Source of the DNA: an uncultured Porphyromonadaceae bacterium
GTDB taxonomy: Bacteria; Bacteroidota; Bacteroidia; Bacteroidales; Muribaculaceae
Direction: 5' to 3'
Assembly: GCA_900548705.1 (NCBI GenBank)
Contig: URLF01000018.1
Coordinates: 1 to 35,219, forward strand
Length of the DNA: 35,219 nucleotides
This document shows positions 13,621 to 21,648 of the stretch, in pieces. Under the pieces are notes generated by a model. That model had not been told where the DNA came from. It saw only the letters and a list, made by a program, of their open reading frames with translations, and made no database searches. The translations under genes were made by a program, and so were the position numbers. How positions within the stretch are numbered: position 1 is the first letter of the stretch; every line of letters begins with the position of its first letter.

Positions 13621-14973
13621 TTAATCAAGTAAATCAACAAGTTCTTTCTTCATGTCCTCGTCGATGTCGCGGTAGCGGGCGAAGGCTTTACTGCCTTCCT
13701 TATGACCGCTAAGGGAGCCGACGAGATTCGGGTCTTTGACTTTCTTGTAGAGATTGCCAATGAAGGTGCGTCGAGCGAGGTGACTGCTTGCGATTTCGTT
13801 GAGGGGGCGTTTCTCTTCCGCACCAGTCGTCGGATTGAGGACAGTCACCATGCGGTCCACTCCACATACAGTGAAAAACTTCTTGATTGCCACGTTGTAT
13901 TTCTGCGAACTGATGAATGGGAACAGTTTCCCTTTCAAATCATCGCGCCCGGCGTATTTCTCTACCAGAGCCTTCGCACGTGCATTGAGCGGAACACGGA
14001 CGACCTGAGGACGCTCTCCTTTGGTCTTTTGCGGCATATATTCTATGGCACCGTTAATGATGCTTGCCGGAGTCATAGCCATAAGGTCGGACACACGGCA
14101 ACCGATCAAGCACTGAAAGATGAAGATGTCACGCTGTGCCTCCAGCGATGGATTTGCCGAAAGGTCATAGTCTGCAATCTTGTCGCGCTCTTCAAGGGAG
14201 ATGTAATAGGGAGTACCGTACACTTCTGTTGTCGTTCCGTTGTATTTGGCAAACGGATCGTTGGTCGTCAGTTCCTGGTCTCTGCACCAGCGATAGAACG
14301 CTCTCATCAATCCGAAGAGACCGACGATGGTATTATCCCCCTTGGGGTGTGGCTTCGGCTTTTTGCGCTGAGAGTGCGTATCCGCCGGTACAGCTTCGTA
14401 GATTTTCGGATACTTTTTGTAGAACTTATGTTCGTTGCGGAGGAACTTCTCGAAGTCGTTCACGTCATCAACCGTGAAGTCATCGAGCTTGATTTTATAC
14501 CGGCGGTTGCCGTTTGCACGGACATAGAGTTCATATCGCATCAGCGCACGTTTGAGAACACGCAGATGCTTGATTCGCCACTCGGAGATATTCTTCTTTG
14601 TGATGTAATCCTCGAAGATGTCGAAGAAGGTAACTTCGGGCGCAACTGGAGTTTCTTCCACAGGAGGGTTGAGGTATAATTCAAGTTGATTTAGGACGAA
14701 GCCTTTATTGAGCTTTTCCTGAGGTGTATCTTCACACAGGCGTATGAGGAACTTTTCCATCGATTCAAGCTTGTCCTCAAGTTCGCGGAGTTGTTTCTTT
14801 TCAGCCGGGTCACGAGGCATTATGAATTTGCCGTCGTTGAATCTTTTTCGGTCAACGTAGAGACCACTTTTGATTCGTATGATACACCCACGAGAAACGG
14901 ATATTCTCAGGTGTATTTCGACTATTCCGGTCGGAGTTGATTTAGTCGATAAAGTGCGTTTTACAGTCGCCAT
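13621..14973 (-). CDS. Tyrosine recombinase/integrase (Bacteroidales mobile-element type)
   Basis: A 450-residue integrase. It has an N-terminal Arm-binding domain (LRISVSRGCIIRIKSGLYVDRKRF), a SAM-like core-binding domain (about residues 110-240), and a catalytic domain with Arg in IGCRVSDL, H398-x-x-R401 (HLARR), H424 in SGHKEG, and nucleophile Y434 (AFARY). All catalytic residues are present, so it should be active. An attachment-like region lies about 260-340 bp upstream. It probably mobilises the accessory block to its left, but the other end of the element is not identified. Confidence 0.9.
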   Translation of the reverse strand: MATVKRTLSTKSTPTGIVEIHLRISVSRGCIIRIKSGLYVDRKRFNDGKFIMPRDPAEKKQLRELEDKLESMEKFLIRLCEDTPQEKLNKGFVLNQLELYLNPPVEETPVAPEVTFFDIFEDYITKKNISEWRIKHLRVLKRALMRYELYVRANGNRRYKIKLDDFTVDDVNDFEKFLRNEHKFYKKYPKIYEAVPADTHSQRKKPKPHPKGDNTIVGLFGLMRAFYRWCRDQELTTNDPFAKYNGTTTEVYGTPYYISLEERDKIADYDLSANPSLEAQRDIFIFQCLIGCRVSDLMAMTPASIINGAIEYMPQKTKGERPQVVRVPLNARAKALVEKYAGRDDLKGKLFPFISSQKYNVAIKKFFTVCGVDRMVTVLNPTTGAEEKRPLNEIASSHLARRTFIGNLYKKVKDPNLVGSLSGHKEGSKAFARYRDIDEDMKKELVDLLD

Positions 14974-15016
14974 TAGAGAGATTTATTTAAATTCAACTTA
15001 GTTTATTTGTCTGATG

Positions 15017-15047
15017 CAAAGGTAATAATACCCTCTCATATACACAA
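15017..15047 (-). promoter_or_regulatory. Integrase promoter
   Basis: Minus strand: TTG (15045-15047), a 20-nt spacer, TACCTTTG (15017-15024). It gives an untranslated leader of about 35-40 nt for the integrase. Confidence 0.7.
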
Positions 15048-15234
15048 CAAGTCAACCATTTGTCAACCGACCCTGAACTTTAACAAATCGAGTTCGAGTA
15101 TGATTGAAATTTGAACTGATTTAATTCGGTTCATTATAACTGAAATACAGTATTTTACGCAAAGATTGACATTCACTCAAAAATGAGCACTATTCATTTC
15201 GATTTATAGTTAATGCTCCTGTTCTGGGTACCCT

Positions 15235-15316
15235 AACCCCTTGATAATCAACTGATTCTCAAGGGGTTTATTATTTCTAAGGTGTACTAAAAGTGTACTC
15301 AATGTGAAAGTGTACT
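15235..15316. other. Candidate recombination site: hairpin plus three GTGTACT repeats
   Basis: A perfect 10-bp inverted repeat (AACCCCTTGA, 15235-15244; TCAAGGGGTT, 15259-15268) is followed by three GTGTACT repeats at 15282-15288, 15293-15299 and 15310-15316. Core palindromes beside short direct repeats are typical of attachment sites, the direct repeats being Arm-type integrase sites. It sits upstream of the integrase gene as expected for attL or attR. The hairpin, followed by TATTATTTCT, may also act as a terminator. Confidence 0.5.
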
Positions 15317-15379
15317 GCAAAAGTCAGCCACGAAAAGAAAGAATCGACGAAAAATTTTCGCATGATGTTTTATCAGCAG

Positions 15380-15517
15380 CTATAACTTTTCGTATCGAGA
15401 TCTGGCAACATTCTTGGCCCGATGCCGAATCATGCAGCACTTGAAAGCAATGTTGATGGATTTTGTGATGTCATAATCGGATTTGAATTGAATGCGGCAA
15501 CTGTATAGTCCGATTGC
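15380..15517 (-). pseudogene. Possible 3' remnant of an unidentified gene
   Basis: A 45-codon open stretch ending in a stop at 15380-15382 and blocked upstream by a stop at 15518-15520, with no start codon. Its end, KCCMIRHRAKNVARSRYEKL, is basic and protein-like. I cannot name the family. It lies in the 15321-15840 gap, where I see no other gene. Confidence 0.25.
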
Positions 15518-15840
15518 TCATAACAAATATTGATGTCGTTATCCTATTATCCCAACAAAGTCAAAACGCGACTTTGAAATCCGGTACCGAGTACCAATTC
15601 CAGTGTGGCTATTAGAATCTCAAATTATAGTCTGACTTTTCAGATAACGAAAATTGGTTTATCTTTCTTGAATTTCATATCAGATTGCCGAATCGAATAT
15701 AGCCCTTACAATTGGATACCTATTCTTAACTTTGGGTATTCTGCCGTGGTCGCTCATTGCCAAATAGGATTGCCGTATGCCGTAGCTGGATAAGAGAATC
15801 ATGTTATTGACTAACCTAATTTTGAGTAAACCCAGCAAAC

Positions 15841-16173
15841 ATGACCGCCTCCTTGCCATATACTGACGGACGTCTTTATTCAATTCTATATAATCAGCCT
15901 AATCGGGGCTTTGAATATACTGAGACCTACGATTATGTAGGATCTACGGTAACAATTTCCAGAATTAGTACAGACGGTAACAGTAAGATTAAATATGACA
16001 ACGGTAGGTTAATTCTCATTGAGAGAAACAATAATACCTTTACATATCAGTATGAGTTTGACAATCACGGTAATTGGATAGAAATAGTAGAGTTCAAAAA
16101 CGGAATTCCCCGTTATGGGCGAAAAAGAGTGATAAAATATCACTACTGTCCACTAAAAAATGGACGGGGTTAA
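15841..16173 (+). pseudogene. Small hypothetical gene with its 3' end replaced by an IS element
   Basis: The frame gives 110 residues rich in Y, N and T (YTDGRLYSILYN, YDYVGSTVTISRI, FDNHGNWIEIVEF), resembling the C-terminal part of YD-like or beta-hairpin secreted proteins. The last ten residues (HYCPLKNGRG) are encoded by the inserted IS. Joining the sequence across the target duplication gives ...VIKYID and a stop at 17467-17469, so the insertion removed only the last two native codons and added ten. An in-frame stop lies at 15823-15825 and there is no signal peptide, so the 5' part may also be lost. Function unknown. Confidence 0.55.
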
Positions 16174-17333
16174 AAATTAAATAAATTCGGCTCACTTGAA
16201 TCACAGAGGACATTGACATTTTTGAAATTCGATTTGTCGAAGAGGTCTTGCAGATTGGTTTTGTCCGTAAGCGAGATTCCGAGAATCTGAAGGACTTCGT
16301 AGATGCTTCGGTCCGGCTTCATGTCGTGTTGCACTATTGCCACAAGGCAATAAGTGATTATGGCACAATATATTTGGATGCGGACTGCATTCTCCGAGGT
16401 GCCCCAGAACTTCTTGATGCGCAGGTGCTGTTTGATCCATTTGAAGAACAACTCCACGCTCCAGCGATTGTGGTACAGCTCGGCAATTGTTTCGGCAGAG
16501 GCAGTCAGATTGTTGGTCAGGAAGATGTATCTGGTACCGTCTTCGGGATCAATGCAGACCACTTTCCGCAGTTTCTCCGGGTAATCTTTCGCGCTTTTAT
16601 AAACCGTGAAGTAACCGGTTGCATCGGAAACCACGTTCTCAGGGAGCCTCCGTTTCCAAGTCACAGGCTTGAACCTGACATTGGTTTTCGCCCGGACGAC
16701 GAAGAATGCTCCGATACGGTTGATGGTGTATAGATTGCCAAAATCATTGTAGCCACGGTCGAAGATGTAATGCGCTCCCTTCTCATACGGAATCTCCGGC
16801 ATAGCCTTTGAATCATGCACTTTTGCTTCGGTAATATGCACGAAAGCAGGCACTTGTGCTTCGACGTCATAAAGCGTGTGCATCTTGATGCCACCCTTGT
16901 GCTTGCGGAACTTCGCCCACTCGAACACCGACAGGCAGAGGTCAATCGTGGTTGAATCGAAGGCATAGATATGACCGTCAAGTTCGAAGATTTTCTGTAT
17001 CCGCCGTCTTCGGGCCTCGGCAATCATGAAGAAGGCGAACTCCTCAAAGATGCGGTAATCCCGCTGTTCGTTAGCCTTGCTAAGATTGCTCCGGGTCACG
17101 GACTTCCCTATTCCGAGGTGATAGACCTTACCGGCATGGGCTTCCAGAGCAACGATGAGATCCCGAAGACTTTCTCGGTTTGAAAGCTGTCCGAACATCA
17201 TCGTAAGTAGTTGATTCCAACAAGTATAACTCTTCACATACTTGTCGCCATCATACTCCCGTACAATGCGCAGGAACTTAAAATTGTCAAGAAAGCCGAC
17301 TAATTGGGCGAAAACGTACTTGTCCTTATTCAT
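16170..17333 (-). CDS. IS4-family transposase (DUF4372 + DDE_Tnp_1)
   Basis: A 387-residue transposase. The N-terminal DUF4372-type domain (FAQLVGFLDNFKFLRIVREYDGDKYVKSYTCWNQL pattern, residues 8-42) is followed by an RNase H-like catalytic domain. The DDE triad is D126 (AFDSTT), D192 (IFDRGYND) and E294 in NRWSVELFFKWIK, the Y-x2-R-x3-E-x6-K region. All are intact. Its promoter (-33 TTG at 17380-17382, -7 TACTTTTG at 17353-17360) lies inside the element. The first gene of the interrupted pair at 15841 now ends within this gene's last codon. Confidence 0.92.
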   Translation of the reverse strand: MNKDKYVFAQLVGFLDNFKFLRIVREYDGDKYVKSYTCWNQLLTMMFGQLSNRESLRDLIVALEAHAGKVYHLGIGKSVTRSNLSKANEQRDYRIFEEFAFFMIAEARRRRIQKIFELDGHIYAFDSTTIDLCLSVFEWAKFRKHKGGIKMHTLYDVEAQVPAFVHITEAKVHDSKAMPEIPYEKGAHYIFDRGYNDFGNLYTINRIGAFFVVRAKTNVRFKPVTWKRRLPENVVSDATGYFTVYKSAKDYPEKLRKVVCIDPEDGTRYIFLTNNLTASAETIAELYHNRWSVELFFKWIKQHLRIKKFWGTSENAVRIQIYCAIITYCLVAIVQHDMKPDRSIYEVLQILGISLTDKTNLQDLFDKSNFKNVNVLCDSSEPNLFNF

Positions 17334-17352
17334 AACTGTCTGATTCAGACTG

Positions 17353-17382
17353 CAAAAGTAATTTCAAATCGTTGCGCCTCAA
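17353..17382 (-). promoter_or_regulatory. Transposase promoter inside the IS
   Basis: Minus strand TTG (17380-17382), 19-nt spacer, TACTTTTG (17353-17360), about 15-20 nt before the transposase ATG. Confidence 0.6.
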
Positions 17383-17549
17383 AATCGCCTATAACAAATT
17401 GAATTTCAGATATTTCAAAGAACTCTTATGATTTTTTAGTGGACACTAATGATAAAATATATTGATTAGGGAGTTGCGGCAACGCCGCCGCACTTTCGTA
17501 AATCTAAGGTAAGGTCTCGACCGTAAGGCTTCAATCACTAACTCATACA

Positions 17550-17596
17550 GCGGGCTTCGGCAACAACTTATCGTTGGATACGAAGCTCGCTTTTTT
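17550..17596 (+). terminator. Intrinsic terminator
   Basis: GCGGGCTTCG (17550-17559) pairs with CGAAGCTCGC (17581-17590) over 10 bp with one G-U pair. An inner CAAC/GTTG stem lies in the loop, and TTTTTT follows (17591-17596). It would end rightward transcription from the interrupted gene. The remaining part of the 17461-17735 gap holds a TGCGGC/GCCGCA hairpin and no gene. Confidence 0.75.
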
Positions 17597-17735
17597 GTGT
17601 GGTATTGTTCTGGCAATGGCGACTCTCATCACAGAAATAGGTCGTTACATTGTTTTATGTTTGATGTGTTAGAAAAATACAAAATGCAACTAACTGTGGT
17701 AGTATTAGACTAGTAATGAAATTTAAGTTGTGATC

Positions 17736-18734
17736 TCAGTTATTCTTGTTGATTAGGTTGACGATTACTTTGACCATTGTGTCTTTTTCTTCGGTGCGGC
17801 TTTCGGCAATCATCAGGGTGAGGGCGACGAGGGTATTGTCGGCGATGCGCTTGGTGCCATCCTCATTATAAAGGATGCCGTTACCATTAAGGAACCATAG
17901 GAATAGTGTGGCGGCAATGCGTTTATTGCCGTCGCTGAAGGAGTGATTCTTGGTAACGAGATACAGGAGCATGGCTGCCTTCTCCTCGACTGACGGGTAT
18001 AGGTCAACGCCGCCGAAAGTCTGATAAATCTGACCGATGGAACTTTTGAAGGAATCGTCTTTCTCGTTGCCGAACAATGTGCCACCTCCGAATTTCTCGT
18101 GAAGTTCGCGGATGACTTCCATTGCGTTTTCGTATGTGGCATGGAACGCCTCTTTGCCGGTGGTGTCCTCAATCTTCAATTCTTGATAATCATAGCGGTC
18201 GAGGGTGTCGAGTGCGTATGTGTAATCGACAACAACATCAAGCAACGAGCGACTGTCCTCTGTCAGCTTCTCTTGATTCTGTATGGTGCGACCCAATACC
18301 TTTACCAACTGGCTCAGCTCATCATACTTCTGCGCGACAACCCGTTCGTTGATTGCGTAACCCTGCAAAAGGTATTGTTTCAAAACCTGATTAGCCCAGA
18401 TTCGGAATGCTGTGGCATTCTTGGAATTGACGCGATAGCCTACCGAAAGGATAGCGTCAAGATTATAGAAACTGGTTTCTGTAGTTTGAGTTTTCCCAGC
18501 TATCGCGCCATGTCGAGTGGTTGTTTCCATTTTGGAAATAACCATATCTTCCTGAAGTTCTCCGGATGCGAAGATATTCTTAAGGTGTTTGGAGATAGCC
18601 GGGACTTTTGTCCCAAACAGTTCCGCAATCTGACGCTGAGTGAGCCAGATTGTTTCGCCTTTGACTCTTACATCTATACGAGTGTCGCCCTGTGGAGTCT
18701 GATATATTACGAGTTGAGAGTTGTTCGTTTCCAT
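17736..18734 (-). CDS. RhuM family protein with C-terminal Fic/Doc domain
   Basis: A 332-residue protein from ATG 18734. The N-terminal Virulence_RhuM domain carries an HTH-like start (IWLTQRQIAELFGTKVPAISKHLKNI) and the ETSFYNLDAILSVGYRVNS signature. The C-terminal part is Fic/Doc-like with H264-S-F-S-D-G-N-K-R272, the full Fic catalytic motif, implying AMP transfer or a related modification. The combination is common in Bacteria and is probably a stand-alone toxin or defence protein; no separate antitoxin is seen next to it. A -7 box TACCTTTG (18738-18745) ends 3 nt before the ATG, so the mRNA is probably leaderless. Confidence 0.88.
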   Translation of the reverse strand: METNNSQLVIYQTPQGDTRIDVRVKGETIWLTQRQIAELFGTKVPAISKHLKNIFASGELQEDMVISKMETTTRHGAIAGKTQTTETSFYNLDAILSVGYRVNSKNATAFRIWANQVLKQYLLQGYAINERVVAQKYDELSQLVKVLGRTIQNQEKLTEDSRSLLDVVVDYTYALDTLDRYDYQELKIEDTTGKEAFHATYENAMEVIRELHEKFGGGTLFGNEKDDSFKSSIGQIYQTFGGVDLYPSVEEKAAMLLYLVTKNHSFSDGNKRIAATLFLWFLNGNGILYNEDGTKRIADNTLVALTLMIAESRTEEKDTMVKVIVNLINKNN

Positions 18735-18737
18735 ATA

Positions 18738-18745
18738 CAAAGGTA
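18738..18745 (-). promoter_or_regulatory. -7 box of the RhuM-Fic gene
   Basis: TACCTTTG on the minus strand, 3 nt before the ATG. No good -33 TTG at the standard distance. Confidence 0.5.
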
Positions 18746-18814
18746 TTAATTTTTAGTCAAATGTGGTGTGTCAGAAGGAAATATCCGGCAGGGAGTCGAT
18801 GGCTTCGCGTTTGA

Positions 18815-18991
18815 GGGAATCGACGTCTGAACTCCAAGGCTACCTATTCCGTGCGTGAAATCAACCGCGCCGACTGCGCGTCCGACAACAATCCCAAAAC
18901 ATACTCAGGCCAGTACCTGATGACTGTCGGTCTGCCGTTGTTCACCAACAACGACCTCTCAAGCCGTATCTATGAACTCAATCAACAATAA
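18815..18991 (+). pseudogene. 3' remnant of an unidentified host gene
   Basis: A 58-codon open stretch in GC-rich codons typical of the right half, ending PLFTNNDLSSRIYELNQQ and a stop. A stop lies immediately upstream and there is no start codon. The sequence reads as genuine coding material (TYSVREINRADC, NPKTYSGQYLMTVGLPLF). I cannot name it. It marks the compositional boundary and probably represents a gene cut by insertion of the accessory block. Confidence 0.45.
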
Positions 18992-19058
18992 GTACATCCA
19001 AAGGTAAAAAACAATATTTTTTTTCAGGTTAAGATTTCAGGTCAGAAATGTGAGGGTA

Positions 19059-19081
19059 ACGGGGGATGAGACATCCCCCGT
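19059..19081. terminator. Perfect 10-bp GC-rich hairpin
   Basis: ACGGGGGATG, loop AGA, CATCCCCCGT. It lies downstream of the truncated gene (18815-18991) and could be its original transcript end, although no T-run follows. Confidence 0.45.
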
Positions 19082-19160
19082 CCCGGTAGAAAATTGCCGC
19101 ATCCCGCAAGCCAGTCATAATGCCACGCGGGATGCGGTTTCCTTGTTCCCGAAAAAAAGC

Positions 19161-19168
19161 TAACTTTG
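19161..19168 (+). promoter_or_regulatory. -7 box of the GNAT pseudogene
   Basis: TAACTTTG ending 4 nt before the ATG at 19173, implying a leaderless transcript. Confidence 0.55.
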
Positions 19169-19172
19169 CACT

Positions 19173-19709
19173 ATGGAGACAACCATCTACATCGAGACCG
19201 ACAGACTCATCCTGCGTGGCTGGAAAGAAACCGACCGCGAGGTGTTCGCCATGATGAATAGTAATCCGAATGTGATGCGCCATTTCCCGGCCACACTTGA
19301 CCGGGAGGAATCTGACCGTTTCATATCCCGCATCACCTCCGAACTGGAAGAATATGGCTATGGGCTGTTCGCTGTTTAACTAAAGGATTCGGGTGATTTC
19401 ATAGGGTATGTGGGATTCCACCGGTTCTGTTTCGATGTCCCATTCTCACCCGGCTGGGAAACCGGATGGCGTCTGTCTGACAGACACTGGCACAAAGGGT
19501 ACGCGACCGAAGCGGCAACGGCATGCATCGCATACGCCCGGCAACGGGGACTGTTCAAGCGGTTATACTCCTTCACCGCTGTTCCCAACACCCCTTCTGA
19601 AAATGTGATGAAACGTGTCGGGATGACAGCCATAGGTCGTTTCCAGCATCCATCCTTGCCCGCTGGCCACCGGTTGCAGGAACATCTGCTCTACGCTATT
19701 GATTTATAA
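19173..19709 (+). pseudogene. RimJ/RimL-type GNAT acetyltransferase with one internal stop
   Basis: The first part encodes TDRLILRGWKETDREVFAMMNSNPNVMRHFP, the standard N-terminus of RimJ/RimL-like acetyltransferases. A TAA at 19377-19379 follows LFAV. The same frame then continues without any shift (LKDSGDFIGYVGFHRF) through the acetyl-CoA-binding HKGYATEAA and the terminal NTPSENVMKRVGM motif to a stop at 19707-19709. A single base change (for example from GAA or CAA) explains the stop. Total length about 178 residues, normal for the family. The rest is well preserved, so the loss is recent, unless the stop is read through or is a sequencing error. Confidence 0.88.
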
Positions 19710-19786
19710 AATTACCCGCTCTTACACCTGTCTCTATAGCCCCCTGCCACGCACGAAGCCAACGATAAACGCGACATACGCTCAAC

Positions 19787-19835
19787 GATATATATTATAC
19801 ACTTTCTGTATTCATAGTGTAAACCCATATATATC
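19787..19835. promoter_or_regulatory. 49-bp nested inverted repeat before the recombinase
   Basis: Outer arms GATATATAT (19787-19795) and ATATATATC (19827-19835) are perfectly inverted, and inner arms TACACT (19798-19803) and AGTGTA (19816-19821) also match. It lies 9 nt before the recombinase ATG. It could be the recombinase operator, a recombination site, or a promoter fold. Confidence 0.55.
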
Positions 19836-19844
19836 AACTGACAA

Positions 19845-21047
19845 ATGGCTTCGATTAAACTAAAATTCCGTCCTTCGACCGTAACAGGCAACCAAGGCAC
19901 TCTCTATTACCAGATTATCCACAAAAGAAGAGTAAGACAGCTCATCTCGGATTACCGCATCTTTCCAACAGAATGGGACGAGGACCATTCGACGGTTTCA
20001 ACAGGACTTGACAGCGAACGCAAGAGGTTAATCCTCTCGATCCGTCAAAACATAAAATGGGATATGGAACGGCTGTCTCGAATCGACCGTCGTCTGGATG
20101 CCGACGGCCTCCCCTACACAGCCGACGATGTGGTGGAGGAATTCCTTCGTTACACTGACGAGTATTCGATGTTCCACTTCATGGAGAAGGTCATCGTCAA
20201 GCTTAAAGAGAACGGCAAAGAGAGGACAGCTGAGACCTACCGCACCACCCTCAACAGCTTCCGCAAATTCCGCAATAACCAGGACCTGATGATTGATTCC
20301 CTTTCATCCGACATAATGGAGGATTACGAGGCATGGCACAAAGAGAAAGGTAACGCCCCCAACACCATCTCCTTCTATACCCGTATCCTGCGGGCCGTCT
20401 ACAACCGGGCTGTCGAACAAGAAATCATCGAGAACCGCCATCCTTTCAGGCACGTCTATACCGGAATAGACAAGACCGTCAAACGAGCATTGCCATTACC
20501 ACTGATAAGAAAAATAAAGAAGCTCGACCTGTCACGCAACCCCGCCTTGGATTACGCCCGCGACATGTTCATCATGAGCTTTTACCTCCGGGGCATGAGT
20601 TTCATCGACATGGCATATCTGAGGAAAACCGACCTCAGGAACGGCTATGTGACCTATCGGCGGCGCAAGACAGGTCAGCAACTCATCATCGAATGGACAA
20701 AGGAAATGCAGGTAATCCTTAACAAATATCCTGAGAACTGCAACAACTACTTGCTTCCAATCATCAGGAAATCCGGGGCCAATGACCGTTGCACCTACCG
20801 CAACACCGGTTACAATATCAACCGCAATCTGAAAAAAATAGCCGTGATGACAGGTATCTCGATTCCACTCACCCTGTATGTTGCCCGTCACAGCTGGGCC
20901 TCAGCCGCGAAATCGAAAGGTATCCCCCTGAGCGTCATAAGCGAAGGTATGGGACATGAGTCGGAGACCACCACCAGAATCTATCTCGCCAGCCTTGACA
21001 CCGCCCTGGTGGACAAAGCCAATGCACTAATTCTTAAATCACTATGA
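19845..21047 (+). CDS. Tyrosine recombinase, Bacteroidales DNA-invertase-like
   Basis: A 400-residue recombinase. An N-terminal Arm-like domain (LKFRPSTVTGNQGTLYYQI) and a SAM-like core-binding domain (about residues 105-200) precede the catalytic domain. Catalytic residues: Arg in FYLRGMSFID, Lys in RRRKTGQ, R348 in YVARHSW, H371 in GMGHES, and Y380 (TRIYLASL). The usual His of H-x-x-R is Tyr (Y345), which is common in this Bacteroidales group. Members often catalyse local DNA inversions that switch surface genes. No clear pair of inverted recombination sites is visible here, so its target is unknown. It is followed by the convergent FKBP gene. Confidence 0.88.
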   Translation: MASIKLKFRPSTVTGNQGTLYYQIIHKRRVRQLISDYRIFPTEWDEDHSTVSTGLDSERKRLILSIRQNIKWDMERLSRIDRRLDADGLPYTADDVVEEFLRYTDEYSMFHFMEKVIVKLKENGKERTAETYRTTLNSFRKFRNNQDLMIDSLSSDIMEDYEAWHKEKGNAPNTISFYTRILRAVYNRAVEQEIIENRHPFRHVYTGIDKTVKRALPLPLIRKIKKLDLSRNPALDYARDMFIMSFYLRGMSFIDMAYLRKTDLRNGYVTYRRRKTGQQLIIEWTKEMQVILNKYPENCNNYLLPIIRKSGANDRCTYRNTGYNINRNLKKIAVMTGISIPLTLYVARHSWASAAKSKGIPLSVISEGMGHESETTTRIYLASLDTALVDKANALILKSL

Positions 21048-21095
21048 ACCGAGGGCAATATCTTTTTATCTTCTCACGGGCTCCTTAGCCTCGGT
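21048..21095. terminator. Weak convergent terminator candidate
   Basis: ACCGAGG (21048-21054) and CCTCGGT (21089-21095) form a 7-bp stem spanning the gap between the convergent recombinase and FKBP genes, with a TTTTT stretch in the loop. Confidence 0.3.
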
Positions 21096-21493
21096 CAGGA
21101 TACCCCCAGCAATTCGATTTCGAAGATGAGGGTGGAGCCGCCAGGGATGCCGGGCTGACTGAGACGACCGTAGCCTTGTGAGGCCGGAATGTAGATTTCC
21201 CATTTGTCCCCGACGTGCATCTGCTGCAAGGCTATGATCCAGCCCGGAATCAACTCGCGCAGGCGGAAAGCGGGGGCCACTCCCCCACGGCTGCTGTCGA
21301 ACGTTTTGCCGTTGATGGTCTTACCGACATAATGGACTGTCACCACGCTTCCCCGGTTGGGCATCGCGCCTTTCGGGTTGCCGTTTTTGACAACCTTGTA
21401 TAAAATCCCTTTGTCGAGGGATTTCACTCCCGGCTCATTAGCCTTGTCAGCGAGCCATTGCTGGTTCTTCTCTATGTATTCCTGTTTTGCCAT
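21095..21493 (-). CDS. FKBP-type peptidyl-prolyl isomerase
   Basis: A 132-residue protein with an N-terminal helical segment (QEYIEKNQQWLADKAN) and a complete FKBP domain: VTVHYVGKTINGKTFDSS, LIPGWIIALQQMHVGDKWEIYIPASQGYG and STLIFEIELL. It catalyses cis-trans isomerisation of proline bonds. There is no signal peptide, so it is probably cytoplasmic. A -7 box TAACTTTG at 21561-21568 gives a leader of about 60 nt containing a CCCGTC/GACGGG hairpin. Confidence 0.92.
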   Translation of the reverse strand: MAKQEYIEKNQQWLADKANEPGVKSLDKGILYKVVKNGNPKGAMPNRGSVVTVHYVGKTINGKTFDSSRGGVAPAFRLRELIPGWIIALQQMHVGDKWEIYIPASQGYGRLSQPGIPGGSTLIFEIELLGVS

Positions 21494-21560
21494 TGTGAGT
21501 GTTGACCGGTGGTTTGATATTTGACATCCCCGTCGGACGGGCGGTTTGTCTCGGCGACTG

Positions 21561-21568
21561 CAAAGTTA
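21561..21568 (-). promoter_or_regulatory. -7 box of the FKBP gene
   Basis: TAACTTTG on the minus strand. No convincing -33 element at the standard distance. Confidence 0.45.
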
Positions 21569-21648
21569 TAAAATTTCATCCATTCTGTCGGCATCTTTTC
21601 AACCGGCCGACATACGATTTGTTCAGCCGGTCGCGTTATATTTATTGT

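Larger units (their letters stand above)
16141..17450. mobile_element. IS4-family insertion sequence, complete
   Basis: About 1,310 bp. The ends carry 20-bp inverted repeats with two mismatches (16142-16161 and 17431-17450), sharing TGTCCACTAAAAAAT. The 10-bp sequence GATAAAATAT flanks it directly at 16131-16140 and 17451-17460, fitting the target duplication length of IS4-type elements. It contains one intact transposase gene on the minus strand. Intact ends, duplication and transposase suggest recent arrival. Confidence 0.88.

Noticed and set aside
13702..14679. 325-residue frame on the plus strand
   Set aside because: Exactly antisense to the intact integrase, whose catalytic residues are all present; a mirror of its codon use.
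15200..15320. tRNA gene as integrase target
   Set aside because: No cloverleaf or T-arm GGTTCRA sequence could be fitted; only the simple hairpin and direct repeats are present.
15605..15793. 62-residue plus-strand frame
   Set aside because: AT-rich, no ribosome site, no protein-like pattern.
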